DNA of 64,000 nucleotides from an uncultured Psychroserpens sp. (GCA_947488655.1 CANKZZ010000004.1:434001-498000), one strand, 5' to 3'; shown: positions 1 through 8,845, counted from the stretch's first letter. Made by a program: numbers and translations. The notes: generated by a model not told the origin, from the letters alone.

Positions 1-288
1 AGATTTAGAGAAGATTTATACCATAGATTAGCAGTTATTTTAATAAAGGTGCCTGCTTTAAATGATAGACGAGAAGATATTCCGTTGTTAATAAAACACT
101 TTTCTACTAAAATTTCCGAAGAACAAGGTACAGCTAAAAAGGAGTTCTCTAATAAAGCTATAAAATTACTTCAAGATTACGATTGGACAGGTAATATAAG
201 AGAGTTAAGAAATGTTGTAGAACGATTAATTATTTTAGGAGAAAAAGAAGTAAGTGAAAATGACGTAAAGCTGTTTGCATCTAAATAA
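1..288 (+). CDS. Sigma-54-dependent response regulator / AAA+ activator, C-terminal fragment
   Basis: The reading frame is open from the first base (RFREDLYHRL is encoded before the GTG at 49), so the start lies outside the window. What remains is the end of an NtrC/AtoC-type AAA+ domain, which hydrolyses ATP to open promoters held by RNA polymerase with sigma-54. Seen: the FREDLYHRL motif and WTGNIRELRN, equivalent to the family's WPGNVREL motif near sensor II. Odd: the protein stops about 25 residues after that motif (GEKEVSENDVKLFASK), so the usual Fis-type DNA-binding helix-turn-helix is missing. The stop falls 7 bases before the preferred ATG of the PPK2 gene, so the two are probably cotranscribed. 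A receiver domain upstream is likely but cannot be seen. Confidence 0.88.
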   Translation, partial: RFREDLYHRLAVILIKVPALNDRREDIPLLIKHFSTKISEEQGTAKKEFSNKAIKLLQDYDWTGNIRELRNVVERLIILGEKEVSENDVKLFASK

Positions 289-295
289 ATGTATC

Positions 296-1177
296 ATGAA
301 AAAAGACATTAATATTAACGATTTTAAAATCACCAAGCCTGTAAAAATAGCTAGTTTATCTACGACGTATAATTTAGATGCAGATAAAGATACTATTGAA
401 GATGAATTAGAGGACGTTTGTAAAGATCTCGCTAAAATTCAAAATGCAATGTATGCTCATGGAAAATATGCAGCATTAATTTGTATTCAAGGTATGGATA
501 CAGCAGGTAAAGACAGTTTAATACGTGAGGTTTTTAAAGAACTTAATGCTCGTGGAGTTGTCGTACATAGTTTTAAGGTACCTACAGAGTTAGAGCTAAA
601 TCACGATTATTTATGGAGACACTATATAGCGTTACCAGCTCGTGGAAAATTTGGTGTTTTTAATAGAACTCATTATGAAAATGTTTTGGTTACTCGTGTG
701 CACCCTCAATATATTTTAGGTGAAAATTTACCTAATGTAAATACACTTAGTGATATTAATGATGAATTTTGGGATAAGCGTTTTGATCAAATAAATGATT
801 TTGAAAAGCATATTGCAGATAATGGTACAATTATATTTAAATTTTTCTTGCACTTATCTAAAGATGAACAAAAGAATAGATTATTAAGACGTCTAGATAA
901 AAAAGATAAAAACTGGAAATTTTCTCCTGGAGACCTAAAAGAGCGTAAACTTTGGGATAAATATCAAGAATGTTATGAAGATGCTTTAAATAGAACCTCT
1001 AAAGAGCACGCACCATGGTATGCAATACCAGCAGATGATAAACCTACAGCCAGATATATATTAGCAAAAGTTTTACTAGATACTTTAAAGACTTATAAGG
1101 ATATTAAAGAACCAGAACTTGATGATGATATAAAAGCTAACTTACATCTTTATAGACAGGAATTAGAAAACGAATAA
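296..1177 (+). CDS. ppk2: Polyphosphate kinase 2 (PPK2) family protein
   Basis: PPK2 enzymes are cytoplasmic and transfer phosphate between polyphosphate and nucleotides, usually making NDP or NTP from NMP or NDP. Counting from the ATG at 296, a Walker A-type GMDTAGKD is at residues 66-73, followed by the family segments ARGVVVHSFKVPT and GKFGVFNRTHYENVLVTRVH (about 86-137). A lid region rich in Lys and Arg (RRLDKKDKNWKFSPGD) comes later. The length of 293 residues fits a single-domain PPK2. A TTG at 275 would add seven residues and overlap the upstream gene, so ATG 296 is preferred. Whether it prefers AMP, ADP or GDP cannot be read from the sequence. It follows the sigma-54 regulator by 7 bases. 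Confidence 0.9.
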   Translation: MKKDININDFKITKPVKIASLSTTYNLDADKDTIEDELEDVCKDLAKIQNAMYAHGKYAALICIQGMDTAGKDSLIREVFKELNARGVVVHSFKVPTELELNHDYLWRHYIALPARGKFGVFNRTHYENVLVTRVHPQYILGENLPNVNTLSDINDEFWDKRFDQINDFEKHIADNGTIIFKFFLHLSKDEQKNRLLRRLDKKDKNWKFSPGDLKERKLWDKYQECYEDALNRTSKEHAPWYAIPADDKPTARYILAKVLLDTLKTYKDIKEPELDDDIKANLHLYRQELENE

Positions 1178-1249
1178 TTTTTAAGTTTTCTTTTTAAACA
1201 CAGTATATTTAAAATAGTATCTTTAAGCTTCAAAGAAAACAAAGGTACT

Positions 1250-2653
1250 ATGAAGCACTTTATTGTTGTTGCATTTTTAATAGCGACATTTCAATTTTCG
1301 GCACAAAATGATGCTGATAATCTCAAAAAAATTTATTCAAACTCTTTAAAAAATGGTATGAGTTACCAATGGTTAGATCACTTATCTAATCAAATTGGAG
1401 GACGATTATCGGGTTCTCTAAATGCTGAAAAAGCAGTAAACTATACTAAAGAAGAATTAGAAAAATTAGGATTAGATAAAGTATGGTTGCAACCAGTAAT
1501 GGTACCACGATGGGTTAGAGGTGCACCAGAGTTTGCCTATATTGAAACCTCGCCAGGAGTCACCACAAATGTTAATATTTGTGCGCTTGGAGGCTCTGTC
1601 GCTACACCAGTTGGCGGATTAAAAGCTAAAATCATTGAAGTAGGAACCTATGAAGATATTAAAACTCTAGGTCGAGAAAAGGTAGAAGGTAAAATAGTAT
1701 TTATCAATAGACCAATGCAAGCCGATTTAATAAACACTTTTGAAGCTTATGGAGGTTGCTCTGTAGAGCGTTATGCTGGAGCTGCTGAAGCTGCAAAGTA
1801 TGGAGCTGTTGGCACAATTGTGAGATCATTAAATTTGAGATTGGATGATTATCCACATACAGGAAGCATGGGTTATGGCGATTTACCAAATAGTCAACGC
1901 ATTCCGTCTGCTGCAATTAGTACTAATGATGCCGAATTATTAAGCGGTATGATTGCGTTAAATAAAAACATTAATTTCTTCTTTAGTCAAAATTGTAAAC
2001 AATTAGCAGATGTTCAATCATATAATGTTATTGGAGAAATCACAGGTAGTGAGTTTCCAAATGAAATTATAGTCGTTGGAGGTCATTTAGATTCATGGGA
2101 TTTAGGTGATGGCTCTCATGATGATGGTGCAGGTGTTGTACAATCTATGGATGTGTTACGCTTGTTAAAAGTAAGTGGTATAACACCAAAACGAACCATA
2201 AGAGCAGTTTTGTTTATGAATGAAGAAAACGGTTTACGTGGCGGAAGAAAGTATGCTGAGGTTGCCAAATCAAATAAAGAAAAACATGTATTTGCTTTAG
2301 AAAGTGACTCTGGAGGATTTACACCTCGAGGGTTTAGTTTTGATTGTAGTGAGGCTATGTTAGCCAAAATTCAAAGCTGGAGAGCACTATTTAAGCCTTA
2401 CTTAATTCATTATTTTGAAGAAGGTTACAGTGGCGCAGATATTGGTCCATTAAAAGATGATAACATAGTTTTAGCAGGTTTAAGACCAGATTCACAACGT
2501 TATTTTGATCATCATCATGCTGCCAATGATACTTTTGAGCATGTTAATAAACGAGAGTTAGAATTAGGCGCAGCATCCATGACCGCTTTAATTTATCTAA
2601 TGGATAAATATGGAACAGAAACGATTTCTAACGATTTTGAATTAAAAGATTAA
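1250..2653 (+). CDS. Secreted M28 family metallopeptidase (carboxypeptidase Q-like)
   Basis: A zinc-dependent aminopeptidase or carboxypeptidase exported to the periplasm or surface. Seen: a signal peptide at residues 1-19 (ending FSAQ); a protease-associated-like insert around 120-240 (GKIVFINRP); then the M28 core with GGHLDSWDLGDG (about 278-289, metal ligands His279 and Asp281), HDDGAGV with the bridging Asp at about 291-292, NEENGLRGG with the catalytic Glu pair at 325-326, and a final metal His in the HHHAANDTFEH segment. All expected ligands are present, so it should be active. The 467-residue length is usual for the PGCP/carboxypeptidase Q subgroup. The next gene begins 6 bases after its stop, which suggests an operon reaching to about 5640. 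Natural substrate unknown. Confidence 0.9.
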   Translation: MKHFIVVAFLIATFQFSAQNDADNLKKIYSNSLKNGMSYQWLDHLSNQIGGRLSGSLNAEKAVNYTKEELEKLGLDKVWLQPVMVPRWVRGAPEFAYIETSPGVTTNVNICALGGSVATPVGGLKAKIIEVGTYEDIKTLGREKVEGKIVFINRPMQADLINTFEAYGGCSVERYAGAAEAAKYGAVGTIVRSLNLRLDDYPHTGSMGYGDLPNSQRIPSAAISTNDAELLSGMIALNKNINFFFSQNCKQLADVQSYNVIGEITGSEFPNEIIVVGGHLDSWDLGDGSHDDGAGVVQSMDVLRLLKVSGITPKRTIRAVLFMNEENGLRGGRKYAEVAKSNKEKHVFALESDSGGFTPRGFSFDCSEAMLAKIQSWRALFKPYLIHYFEEGYSGADIGPLKDDNIVLAGLRPDSQRYFDHHHAANDTFEHVNKRELELGAASMTALIYLMDKYGTETISNDFELKD

Positions 2654-2659
2654 TTTGTT

Positions 2660-3130
2660 TTGGGAGGAGCAATTGCAGAATTGTTGGCTTATATATTGGA
2701 ACTATACCTTGATATTAAGTTCTGGTTTAAAAAGCGGAAACGACGTAGATTCGAGAAAGCGCACAACCTTCCGAAGAAAACAATGTGGTACCCTTCACAA
2801 AAGTTGGGAGTACTTTATTTGTTGATTATGTTATTTTCGGCAACTATTTTTATGATTTTTAAATTCCCTAATCTCCAACAAAATAGAACAGAAAAACAAC
2901 TTTTAGAAATAGTTGATTTATTAGAAAAAGAAAAAAAAGATATTGGTGCTTATCCTAAAGAACTAAAAACCATTATTAGAAACAATCCATTATTGAAAAA
3001 TGTGACTAAAGATCAATGGAATAATGAAATCAACTACGAATTATCTAATGATGGGTTGAGCTATACTTTATTTTCCTTCGGAAAAGATAATACTCCCAAT
3101 ACCGACGATGACATTACATTAGTAAATTAA
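2660..3130 (+). CDS. Membrane-anchored protein with a type II secretion pseudopilin (GspG)-like C-terminal domain
   Basis: The first in-frame start is TTG at 2660, after the in-frame stop of the previous gene; ATG 2782 is the next plausible start. The product has a basic N-terminal stretch (KKRKRRR), one transmembrane helix around residues 50-68 (LGVLYLLIMLFSATIFMIF), then a soluble part resembling the GspG major pseudopilin fold: an amphipathic helix, GAYPKEL, and a C-terminal loop FGKDNTPNTDDD like the calcium-binding loop of GspG. The type III prepilin leader (G-F-T-L-I-E type) is absent, so it is not a normal processed pseudopilin. No other type II secretion gene is nearby. Role unknown. 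Confidence 0.6.
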   Translation: MGGAIAELLAYILELYLDIKFWFKKRKRRRFEKAHNLPKKTMWYPSQKLGVLYLLIMLFSATIFMIFKFPNLQQNRTEKQLLEIVDLLEKEKKDIGAYPKELKTIIRNNPLLKNVTKDQWNNEINYELSNDGLSYTLFSFGKDNTPNTDDDITLVN

Positions 3131-3142
3131 ACACAATTTGAA

Positions 3143-3718
3143 ATGAAGCATTTTTACATAGCCACTGTTTTATTAATGTCTGCAGTATTACATGCTCAGG
3201 AGATGAAGCAAGATACTTTACCGTATTATGAGCTTCCAGCATATTCTCAAGAATTTACTGCAGGTACAGTAGCAGCACGTATGGTAGACGCGCTAGGTTT
3301 TAGATTCTATTGGTCTAGCCATAATTTAACAGAAAAAGATTTAGCATACTCGCCTAGTGAAAACGTGCGTACTGGCGCAGAGACTATTGACCATATTTTA
3401 GATTTATCTTATGTTATAGTAAATTCTACTTTAAAAAAAGCAAATGATAAAATAGACTCGTCTACATTGACTTATCATGAAAAACGTAAACAGGTATTAA
3501 TAAATTTAAAAACTGCTGCTGATATTTTAAGGTTAAGTGATGATATATCTCAATATAAAATCATTTTTGGTGATACTGAGATCCCTTTTTGGAATCAAAT
3601 TAATGGTCCAATAGCTGATGCCATTTGGCATTGTGGACAATTAGCATCTTTTAGGCGAGCTACAGGAAATCCCATAAACTCAAAAGTTAATCATTTTAGA
3701 GGCACTGTAAAACAGTAA
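3143..3718 (+). CDS. Exported DinB-like four-helix protein of unknown function
   Basis: A signal peptide covers residues 1-18 (ending LHAQ). The rest is mostly helical and matches DinB/YfiT-type bundles in layout, with possible metal histidines in SSHNL, TIDHI and AIWHCGQ, the last of which resembles the conserved C-terminal His helix of DinB proteins. The C-terminus ASFRRATGNPINSKVNHFRG is a pattern seen in DinB-like proteins. Family members often bind a divalent metal and include thiol transferases, but no reaction can be assigned. It lies 12 bases after the pseudopilin-like gene and 2 bases before the VOC gene, so it should share their transcript. An exported DinB-like protein is slightly unusual. 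Confidence 0.65.
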   Translation: MKHFYIATVLLMSAVLHAQEMKQDTLPYYELPAYSQEFTAGTVAARMVDALGFRFYWSSHNLTEKDLAYSPSENVRTGAETIDHILDLSYVIVNSTLKKANDKIDSSTLTYHEKRKQVLINLKTAADILRLSDDISQYKIIFGDTEIPFWNQINGPIADAIWHCGQLASFRRATGNPINSKVNHFRGTVKQ

Positions 3719-3720
3719 TT

Positions 3721-4098
3721 ATGAGTAAAGCAATTTTAAAACAAATACATCCTGTTTTACCAGTTAGAGATGTATCTAAATCAATTAGTTATTATGTTGA
3801 TAATTTAGGTTTTAATTTGTCATTTAGAGATGTTGAAAAAAAAACTCAGTATGCTGGTGTTATTAGAGATAATATAGAACTTCATTTACAATGGCATAAT
3901 GAGAACGATTGGGTAGAAGGTATGGAGAGTTTATTGCTTAAAATTTATGTAGATAAGGTTGATACATTGTTTCAAGAATTTGATACTAAAGGAATTTTAC
4001 CTTATAACAATACTGTAAAGGATACAGCATGGAAAACGCGTGAGTTTGGAATTTATGATACAGACAAAAATGGGTTAATTTTTTATAAAAATTTATAG
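3721..4098 (+). CDS. VOC (glyoxalase / bleomycin-resistance) superfamily protein
   Basis: A small cytoplasmic protein of 125 residues with the beta-alpha-beta-beta-beta architecture of the vicinal oxygen chelate fold. It starts with HPVLPVRDVSKSISYYVDNLGF, a typical VOC opening, continues with an aromatic strand ELHLQWH and a second half-module (LLLKIYVDKVDTLFQEF), and ends with FGIYDTDKNGLIFYKNL, the usual final strands with a DxxG turn. In related proteins the fold is a dioxygenase, glyoxalase or drug-binding protein. Metal ligands are not clear enough to choose. It sits 2 bases after the DinB-like gene and 3 bases before the next one. Confidence 0.8.
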   Translation: MSKAILKQIHPVLPVRDVSKSISYYVDNLGFNLSFRDVEKKTQYAGVIRDNIELHLQWHNENDWVEGMESLLLKIYVDKVDTLFQEFDTKGILPYNNTVKDTAWKTREFGIYDTDKNGLIFYKNL

Positions 4099-4101
4099 TA
4101 A

Positions 4102-5640
4102 ATGAGAGTGATGCAACCTAAGACACTATTTTATTTATTCATGTTATTTCCATTGCTTTGTGTGTCACAAAATACAAAAGAGCTCTTATGTAAAATTATA
4201 GATGCCAAAACTAGCGAACCTGTTGTTTTTGCATCTATAGCAGTTAAAAACCGAAATGTAGGTGTCATATCAGATGACGACGGGAGCTTTAGGTTGCCCG
4301 TTTCTTACACAACTAATAATGCTGTAATAATAATATCATGTATTGGTTTTGAAACAATTGAAATTGAAGTAAACACGTTGAAAAATAATCAGCTTAACGT
4401 AATAAAGTTAAAACCTAAAATAGAATCACTAGAAGCAATCACCATTACCGCTATAAAAAATAATTATATACCAGCTAGAGATATAGTACAAAAAGCTTTA
4501 GTTAATATACCTTTAAATTATCCTAATAATCCACATTCATATATTGGATATTACAGAGAGTACCAAGTTTTAAATAAACGTTATTTTAACCTAAACGAAG
4601 GTATAATGGAGCAGTTTGATGCTGGATTTAATACCAATAAAATATTCTATAAAGATAATCAGGCAGCCTTATACAGTTTTAAAGAAAATAAGGAATTTCC
4701 TCAAGATCCTGCATTAGCTCAGGCTTATGATAATAAAAATCAAAAATTTATTGAGCAAGCGACAATTTCGGGATTTGGTGGCAATGAGTTGTGTGTGTTA
4801 AACCTTCATAATGTGATAAGAAATAATGATAAAAAATCATTCTCATTTATAGACGTTTTTAAGGAGGACTTTATTTATAATCATGTATTTAGGCTTACCG
4901 ATAAAACCTATCTAAACGATGAACCAATTTATGTTATAAAATTTTATGCTTTAGAAGAAGTTGCTGGAACAAAAAATAGGGCAGAAGGCATAATTTATAT
5001 CTCTTATGATAATTTTGCTATTCATAAATTAGAGTATAATGGTTATTACATAAAAGATTCAAAACCGTTTTACTCACTAACTGTAGAGTATAAACCTAAA
5101 GGTGATAAAATGTATTTAAATTATGTATCATTTTACAATACGTTTAAAGCTAAAAGTGGTGACAGTTTTAAAATTATTGACACAAAGTTTGATAGTACCG
5201 AAAATGCTTTTTTTATAAGTTTTAGTAACGAAATAGATGTTAAAACGATAGGGAAAAAGCGACGTTTTAAATTTGAATACAACCAAGACAGGTTAAATAT
5301 AGATAATGTTGAGTTGATTTCTAAAAAGCAAATTAAGGTTACTTTAGATGAAGATTTGTCACCAACCGAGATAGATGATTTTAAAACGCTTAATGGTATA
5401 GAATATAAAATTAAAAATGTTGCAGATTTGGCAGGAAGACAATTAAATGAGCTGTCCTTTATAGATGCAGATCAATTTAGAGAATATTTTGTGCAAGAAG
5501 TTTTTAAAGACAAATCACTACCAGACAATTTAATATTTGTCAATAAAATTATGTCACTCAAAAAATCAAAAATTAATACTAAAGCTATTGATATAGATAA
5601 ATACTGGGTTAATTCTCCACTAAAATCAACAAAAAGTTAA
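4102..5640 (+). CDS. Secreted protein with an N-terminal carboxypeptidase-regulatory-like domain
   Basis: Residues 1-22 form a signal peptide (ending CVSQ). Residues of about 27-110 are a CarboxypepD_reg-like beta sandwich (DAKTSEPVVFASIAVKNRN, DDDGSFRLPV, SCIGFETIEIEV), the domain at the start of many SusC and outer-membrane-associated proteins of Bacteroidota. The remaining 400 residues are rich in aromatic beta strands (SYIGYYREYQVLNKRYF; YVIKFYALEEV; YYIKDSKPFYSLTVEYKPK) but there is no TonB box or recognisable TonB-dependent barrel. Probably a cell-envelope protein, possibly interacting with an outer-membrane partner. It is the last gene of the + strand run and is followed by a convergent transporter. 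Confidence 0.7.
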   Translation: MRVMQPKTLFYLFMLFPLLCVSQNTKELLCKIIDAKTSEPVVFASIAVKNRNVGVISDDDGSFRLPVSYTTNNAVIIISCIGFETIEIEVNTLKNNQLNVIKLKPKIESLEAITITAIKNNYIPARDIVQKALVNIPLNYPNNPHSYIGYYREYQVLNKRYFNLNEGIMEQFDAGFNTNKIFYKDNQAALYSFKENKEFPQDPALAQAYDNKNQKFIEQATISGFGGNELCVLNLHNVIRNNDKKSFSFIDVFKEDFIYNHVFRLTDKTYLNDEPIYVIKFYALEEVAGTKNRAEGIIYISYDNFAIHKLEYNGYYIKDSKPFYSLTVEYKPKGDKMYLNYVSFYNTFKAKSGDSFKIIDTKFDSTENAFFISFSNEIDVKTIGKKRRFKFEYNQDRLNIDNVELISKKQIKVTLDEDLSPTEIDDFKTLNGIEYKIKNVADLAGRQLNELSFIDADQFREYFVQEVFKDKSLPDNLIFVNKIMSLKKSKINTKAIDIDKYWVNSPLKSTKS

Positions 5641-5688
5641 ATTGGTTTTTGTTTGAAAAGCATAAACTGAAAATTAAATTAACACTAT

Positions 5689-6726
5689 TTATAATTGCTC
5701 ATCATTTACACCAGAGCCTTCATTGCCATATTCTTCTTTATAGATTTTTACTAATGCCATAAATAAACTTACAAGTAAAGGACCAAAAATTAACCCAATA
5801 AAACCAAATAATGGTACACCAATAATTACACCAATTAATGTAATTAATGGATGAACGTTATCTAGTTTTTGCAGTACATAGAGTCTTATAAGGTTGTCTG
5901 TAGAGCCTACTACAATAATACCGTAAATTAAAATTCCCCAAGCTTTAAAATCTTGTCCGCTGGATAAGGTTAAGATAAACACTGGTAAAATACCTATAAG
6001 TGTTCCAACAAAGGGAATCATAGAACCAATGGTAACTATTACAAACCAAAAGAAAGGATCTTCAATACCAAAAATTAAAAATCCAATTAACGCAATAATA
6101 CCTTGTGCTATAGCTACCAAAGGAATCCCAATGGCATTAGATTTAACCATGGTTTGTATCTCTCTACCAATTTGGCTAAGACTTTCATTATTCATTGGTA
6201 TATAATCTCGTAACGATTGACGTAGCGCTTTACGGTTGGTGAGCATGAAATAAAGCATAAAATACATAAGTCCTATCGCGATAAAGACATTAAACGTACT
6301 GCCTACCATGTTTTGAAGACTATCTGTTACCCATGACGTTACAGATTCGGTATCAATTTGAGAATTTAAGTCCATATGAGTTTGAGCTTCTATACGACTA
6401 ACTTGTTGTTTAAAAGCTTCTATAACTTTCTCACTATTATTCGCTGTCTCTCCAATTTTATTACCCAACATTATAGCAGAACCAGTTAAGGGAATTAATA
6501 CAACAAAAAAGGATGCCACCATTAGTGTTATTGCTGCTAAAGCAGGTTTCCATTTGTATTTTTTAACTAACTTAATCATTAGTTTTCTCAACAAAATATA
6601 AAATGTAATAGCGCCTAAAACACCACTTAAATATGGTAACATTTCACGAAAAATCATGCTACCAATTAATAATACTAATAGTAGAATGAAAATTTGGCGA
6701 ATAATTTTTGGACTTATCTGTTTCAT
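5689..6726 (-). CDS. AI-2E family transporter (UPF0118 / PerM-like permease)
   Basis: An inner-membrane protein with about eight hydrophobic segments: two at the N-terminus (IFILLLVLLIGSMIF; LSGVLGAITFYILL), one around residues 65-85, then after a helical hydrophilic region (ANNSEKVIEAFKQQVSRIEA) the conserved C-terminal membrane block with PLVAIAQGIIALIGF, SMIPFVGTLIGILPVF and the family motif HPLITLIGVIIGVPLFGFIGLIFGPLL. Members have been linked to autoinducer-2 export or Na+/H+ exchange; the name alone does not establish a function. The length of 345 residues is normal. It is a single gene between convergent neighbours. Confidence 0.88.
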   Translation of the reverse strand: MKQISPKIIRQIFILLLVLLIGSMIFREMLPYLSGVLGAITFYILLRKLMIKLVKKYKWKPALAAITLMVASFFVVLIPLTGSAIMLGNKIGETANNSEKVIEAFKQQVSRIEAQTHMDLNSQIDTESVTSWVTDSLQNMVGSTFNVFIAIGLMYFMLYFMLTNRKALRQSLRDYIPMNNESLSQIGREIQTMVKSNAIGIPLVAIAQGIIALIGFLIFGIEDPFFWFVIVTIGSMIPFVGTLIGILPVFILTLSSGQDFKAWGILIYGIIVVGSTDNLIRLYVLQKLDNVHPLITLIGVIIGVPLFGFIGLIFGPLLVSLFMALVKIYKEEYGNEGSGVNDEQL

Positions 6727-6833
6727 AGAAAGATTAGGTTGTAAATACTTAAATAAATATACTTGGTATTTTATTAGAAACTAACTACGAAACCATAAAT
6801 TATTAACTCAAACGCAATTGGCAAATATGCTGT

Positions 6834-6868
6834 TAAAAAAAACGCAAGATATGTATCTCGCGTTTTTA
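6834..6868 (-). terminator. Rho-independent terminator downstream of lysA
   Basis: On the minus strand the arms AACGCGAGAT (6855-6864) and ATCTTGCGTT (6841-6850) pair with one G-U wobble around a 4-nt loop and are followed by a run of about eight U residues. It starts directly at the lysA stop codon. Confidence 0.85.
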
Positions 6869-6869
6869 T

Positions 6870-8075
6870 TTATAATTCTATCTCTATTTGATTATGCAGT
6901 ATGTCATCAAAAGTTTCTCTTTTTCTAATGAGATGTGCCTTTTTATTATGCCATAGAACCTCTGCTGGACGATAACGAGAGTTGTAGTTAGAAGCCATTG
7001 AGTAACAATATGCTCCAGCATTTTTAAATGCTAAAATATCATCTTCATTTATTTCTGAAATACGCCTATTATTAGCAAAAGTATCTGTCTCACAAATATA
7101 GCCTACCACAGAGTAGAAGCGTTCTCTCCCTTTAGGATTAGATATATTTGCAATCTCATGTTGAGACCCATAAAGCATAGGTCTAATTAAATGATTAAAT
7201 CCAGAATCTACCTGAGCAAAAACGGTTGAAGTAGTTTGTTTTACAACATTAACTTTAGTTAAAAAATAACCAGCCTCACTAACAAGAAATTTTCCAGGCT
7301 CAAAAGCAAGCGTTAACTCTTTGCCATAAGATTTGCAAAATTCGTTAAAGCGTTTAGTTAGTTTTGAACCTAACTCTTCAATATTAGTTTCTATATCTCC
7401 CGTTTTATAAGGCACTTTAAAACCAGAGCCAAAATCAATAAAATCTAAATTTTTAAAGTTTGTAGCTGTATCAAAAAGAATTTCGCTAGCGTATAAAAAT
7501 ACATCTATGTCTAAAATATCACTTCCTGTGTGCATATGAATACCGTTGATGTTCATTTTTGTGTTCTCAACGATTCTCAATAAGTGCGGAATTTGATGAA
7601 TAGAAATCCCAAACTTACTATCAATATGACCTACTGATATATTAGTGTTTCCACCAGCCATAACGTGTGGATTTATTCTTATACAAACTGGTACTTTGGG
7701 ATGTTTTGTTCCAAATTGTTCTAATATAGATAGGTTGTCTATATTAATTTGAACGCCAAGTTTTGCAGCTTTTTCAATTTCAGCAAGTGAAACACCATTT
7801 GGTGTGTAAATAATTTGATCTGGCTTAAAACCAGCTTTAAGTCCTAGTTGTACTTCTTGTATAGAAACAGTATCTAAACCAGAACCCAATTGATTAAATA
7901 GTTTTAAAACAGAAATATTAGAAAGTGCTTTTACAGCATAATTTAACCTCAATTGTTTGACCTTACCAAAAGCAGATGTTAAACGTTTATACTGAAATTT
8001 AATTTTTTCAGCGTCATAAACATAAACCGGACTACCATAGGTTGCTGCAATTTTTAATAAGGTGTTGTTTTCCAT
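6870..8075 (-). CDS. lysA: Diaminopimelate decarboxylase
   Basis: Catalyses the last step of lysine synthesis: meso-diaminopimelate to L-lysine plus CO2, with pyridoxal phosphate. Seen: the PLP-binding lysine in NYAVKAL (Lys49), the phosphate-binding loop region FGSGFK, EPGKFLVSEAG, the active-site CETDTFA motif contributed across the dimer, and the C-terminal GAYCYSMASNYNSR block. The length of 401 residues is normal for the class. The ATG at 8075 is the natural start. A TACTTTTG -7-type box lies upstream at 8106-8113 on the minus strand. A divergent gene with an ACT domain begins 113 bp away and may sense the pathway. The rest of the lysine pathway here is represented by dapD at 43.5 kb. 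Confidence 0.96.
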   Translation of the reverse strand: MENNTLLKIAATYGSPVYVYDAEKIKFQYKRLTSAFGKVKQLRLNYAVKALSNISVLKLFNQLGSGLDTVSIQEVQLGLKAGFKPDQIIYTPNGVSLAEIEKAAKLGVQINIDNLSILEQFGTKHPKVPVCIRINPHVMAGGNTNISVGHIDSKFGISIHQIPHLLRIVENTKMNINGIHMHTGSDILDIDVFLYASEILFDTATNFKNLDFIDFGSGFKVPYKTGDIETNIEELGSKLTKRFNEFCKSYGKELTLAFEPGKFLVSEAGYFLTKVNVVKQTTSTVFAQVDSGFNHLIRPMLYGSQHEIANISNPKGRERFYSVVGYICETDTFANNRRISEINEDDILAFKNAGAYCYSMASNYNSRYRPAEVLWHNKKAHLIRKRETFDDILHNQIEIEL

Positions 8076-8188
8076 TTCTCTTTGTCTTAAAATTTAATTA
8101 AGCGTCAAAAGTATATGTAATCTTCAATTAAAACATAAAAATTAAAAAATATTGCTAATTTTACACAAAATGTTAAATAGTTAACAAA

Positions 8189-8845
8189 TTGAAAACAATA
8201 GCCTCTTGCGTTCAAGACATTATAATTTCTAGTCCTTTTTTAGAAGAAGGATTATCTAGACAGATTATTAATTTTTCTGCCTTAGCTAAGGATTTGAAAC
8301 AGCCAATTTCAGAAATGCTTCGTAAACCAGTTAAAGAAGGAGCAATCATGATGGCACTTAGACGTTACCAACCACCACTTAATGTAGACAACTCTAAACG
8401 ATTAAAACAAACGTTTAAAGCTTTAGGAGATATAACCGTACGCTCAAATTTAAGTGATTTTACGTTTCAAAACTCCAATACCTTAATAAAGAGCCATTCT
8501 CAAATTTTAGAGACAATAAGTGCTAATCCTCAAATATTTTATGCTTTTACAAGAGGTATGTTAGAGAGTAATATTATTATCTCTACTTCTCAAAAAGAAA
8601 GTATGTTAAAAGCTTTTAAGCAAGAAACGCAAATTGGTTTTCAAGAAAAATTAAGTGCTATAAGTATTTATTTGCCAGACGGAAATTCTAAAATAGCAGG
8701 ATTATATTATCAAATATTTAAAAGATTGGCATGGGAGAATATTACGCTTTATGAAGTAGTTTCTACCACAAATGAATTTACAATAGTTGTAGAAGACCAC
8801 TTGGTAGACAAAGCATTTTCTGTAATTAAACGATTAAAAGACTAA
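8189..8845 (+). CDS. Aspartate kinase-like ACT-domain protein, possible HTH/ACT regulator
   Basis: A 218-residue protein starting at TTG 8189 (MKTIASCVQ); no in-frame ATG lies close by. The N-terminal part of about 60 residues (SPFLEEGLSRQIINFSALAK, followed by a helix with MLRKPVKEGAIMMALRR) reads like a winged-helix type domain. The C-terminal part (about 150-218: KLSAISIYLPDG, then GLYYQIFKRLAWENITLYEVVSTTNEFTIVV) closely follows the ACT domain of aspartokinases. There is no kinase catalytic domain, so an annotation as aspartate kinase would mislead. Its divergent position from lysA makes a lysine- or aspartate-family amino acid sensor plausible; this is inference. Confidence 0.65.
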   Translation: MKTIASCVQDIIISSPFLEEGLSRQIINFSALAKDLKQPISEMLRKPVKEGAIMMALRRYQPPLNVDNSKRLKQTFKALGDITVRSNLSDFTFQNSNTLIKSHSQILETISANPQIFYAFTRGMLESNIIISTSQKESMLKAFKQETQIGFQEKLSAISIYLPDGNSKIAGLYYQIFKRLAWENITLYEVVSTTNEFTIVVEDHLVDKAFSVIKRLKD

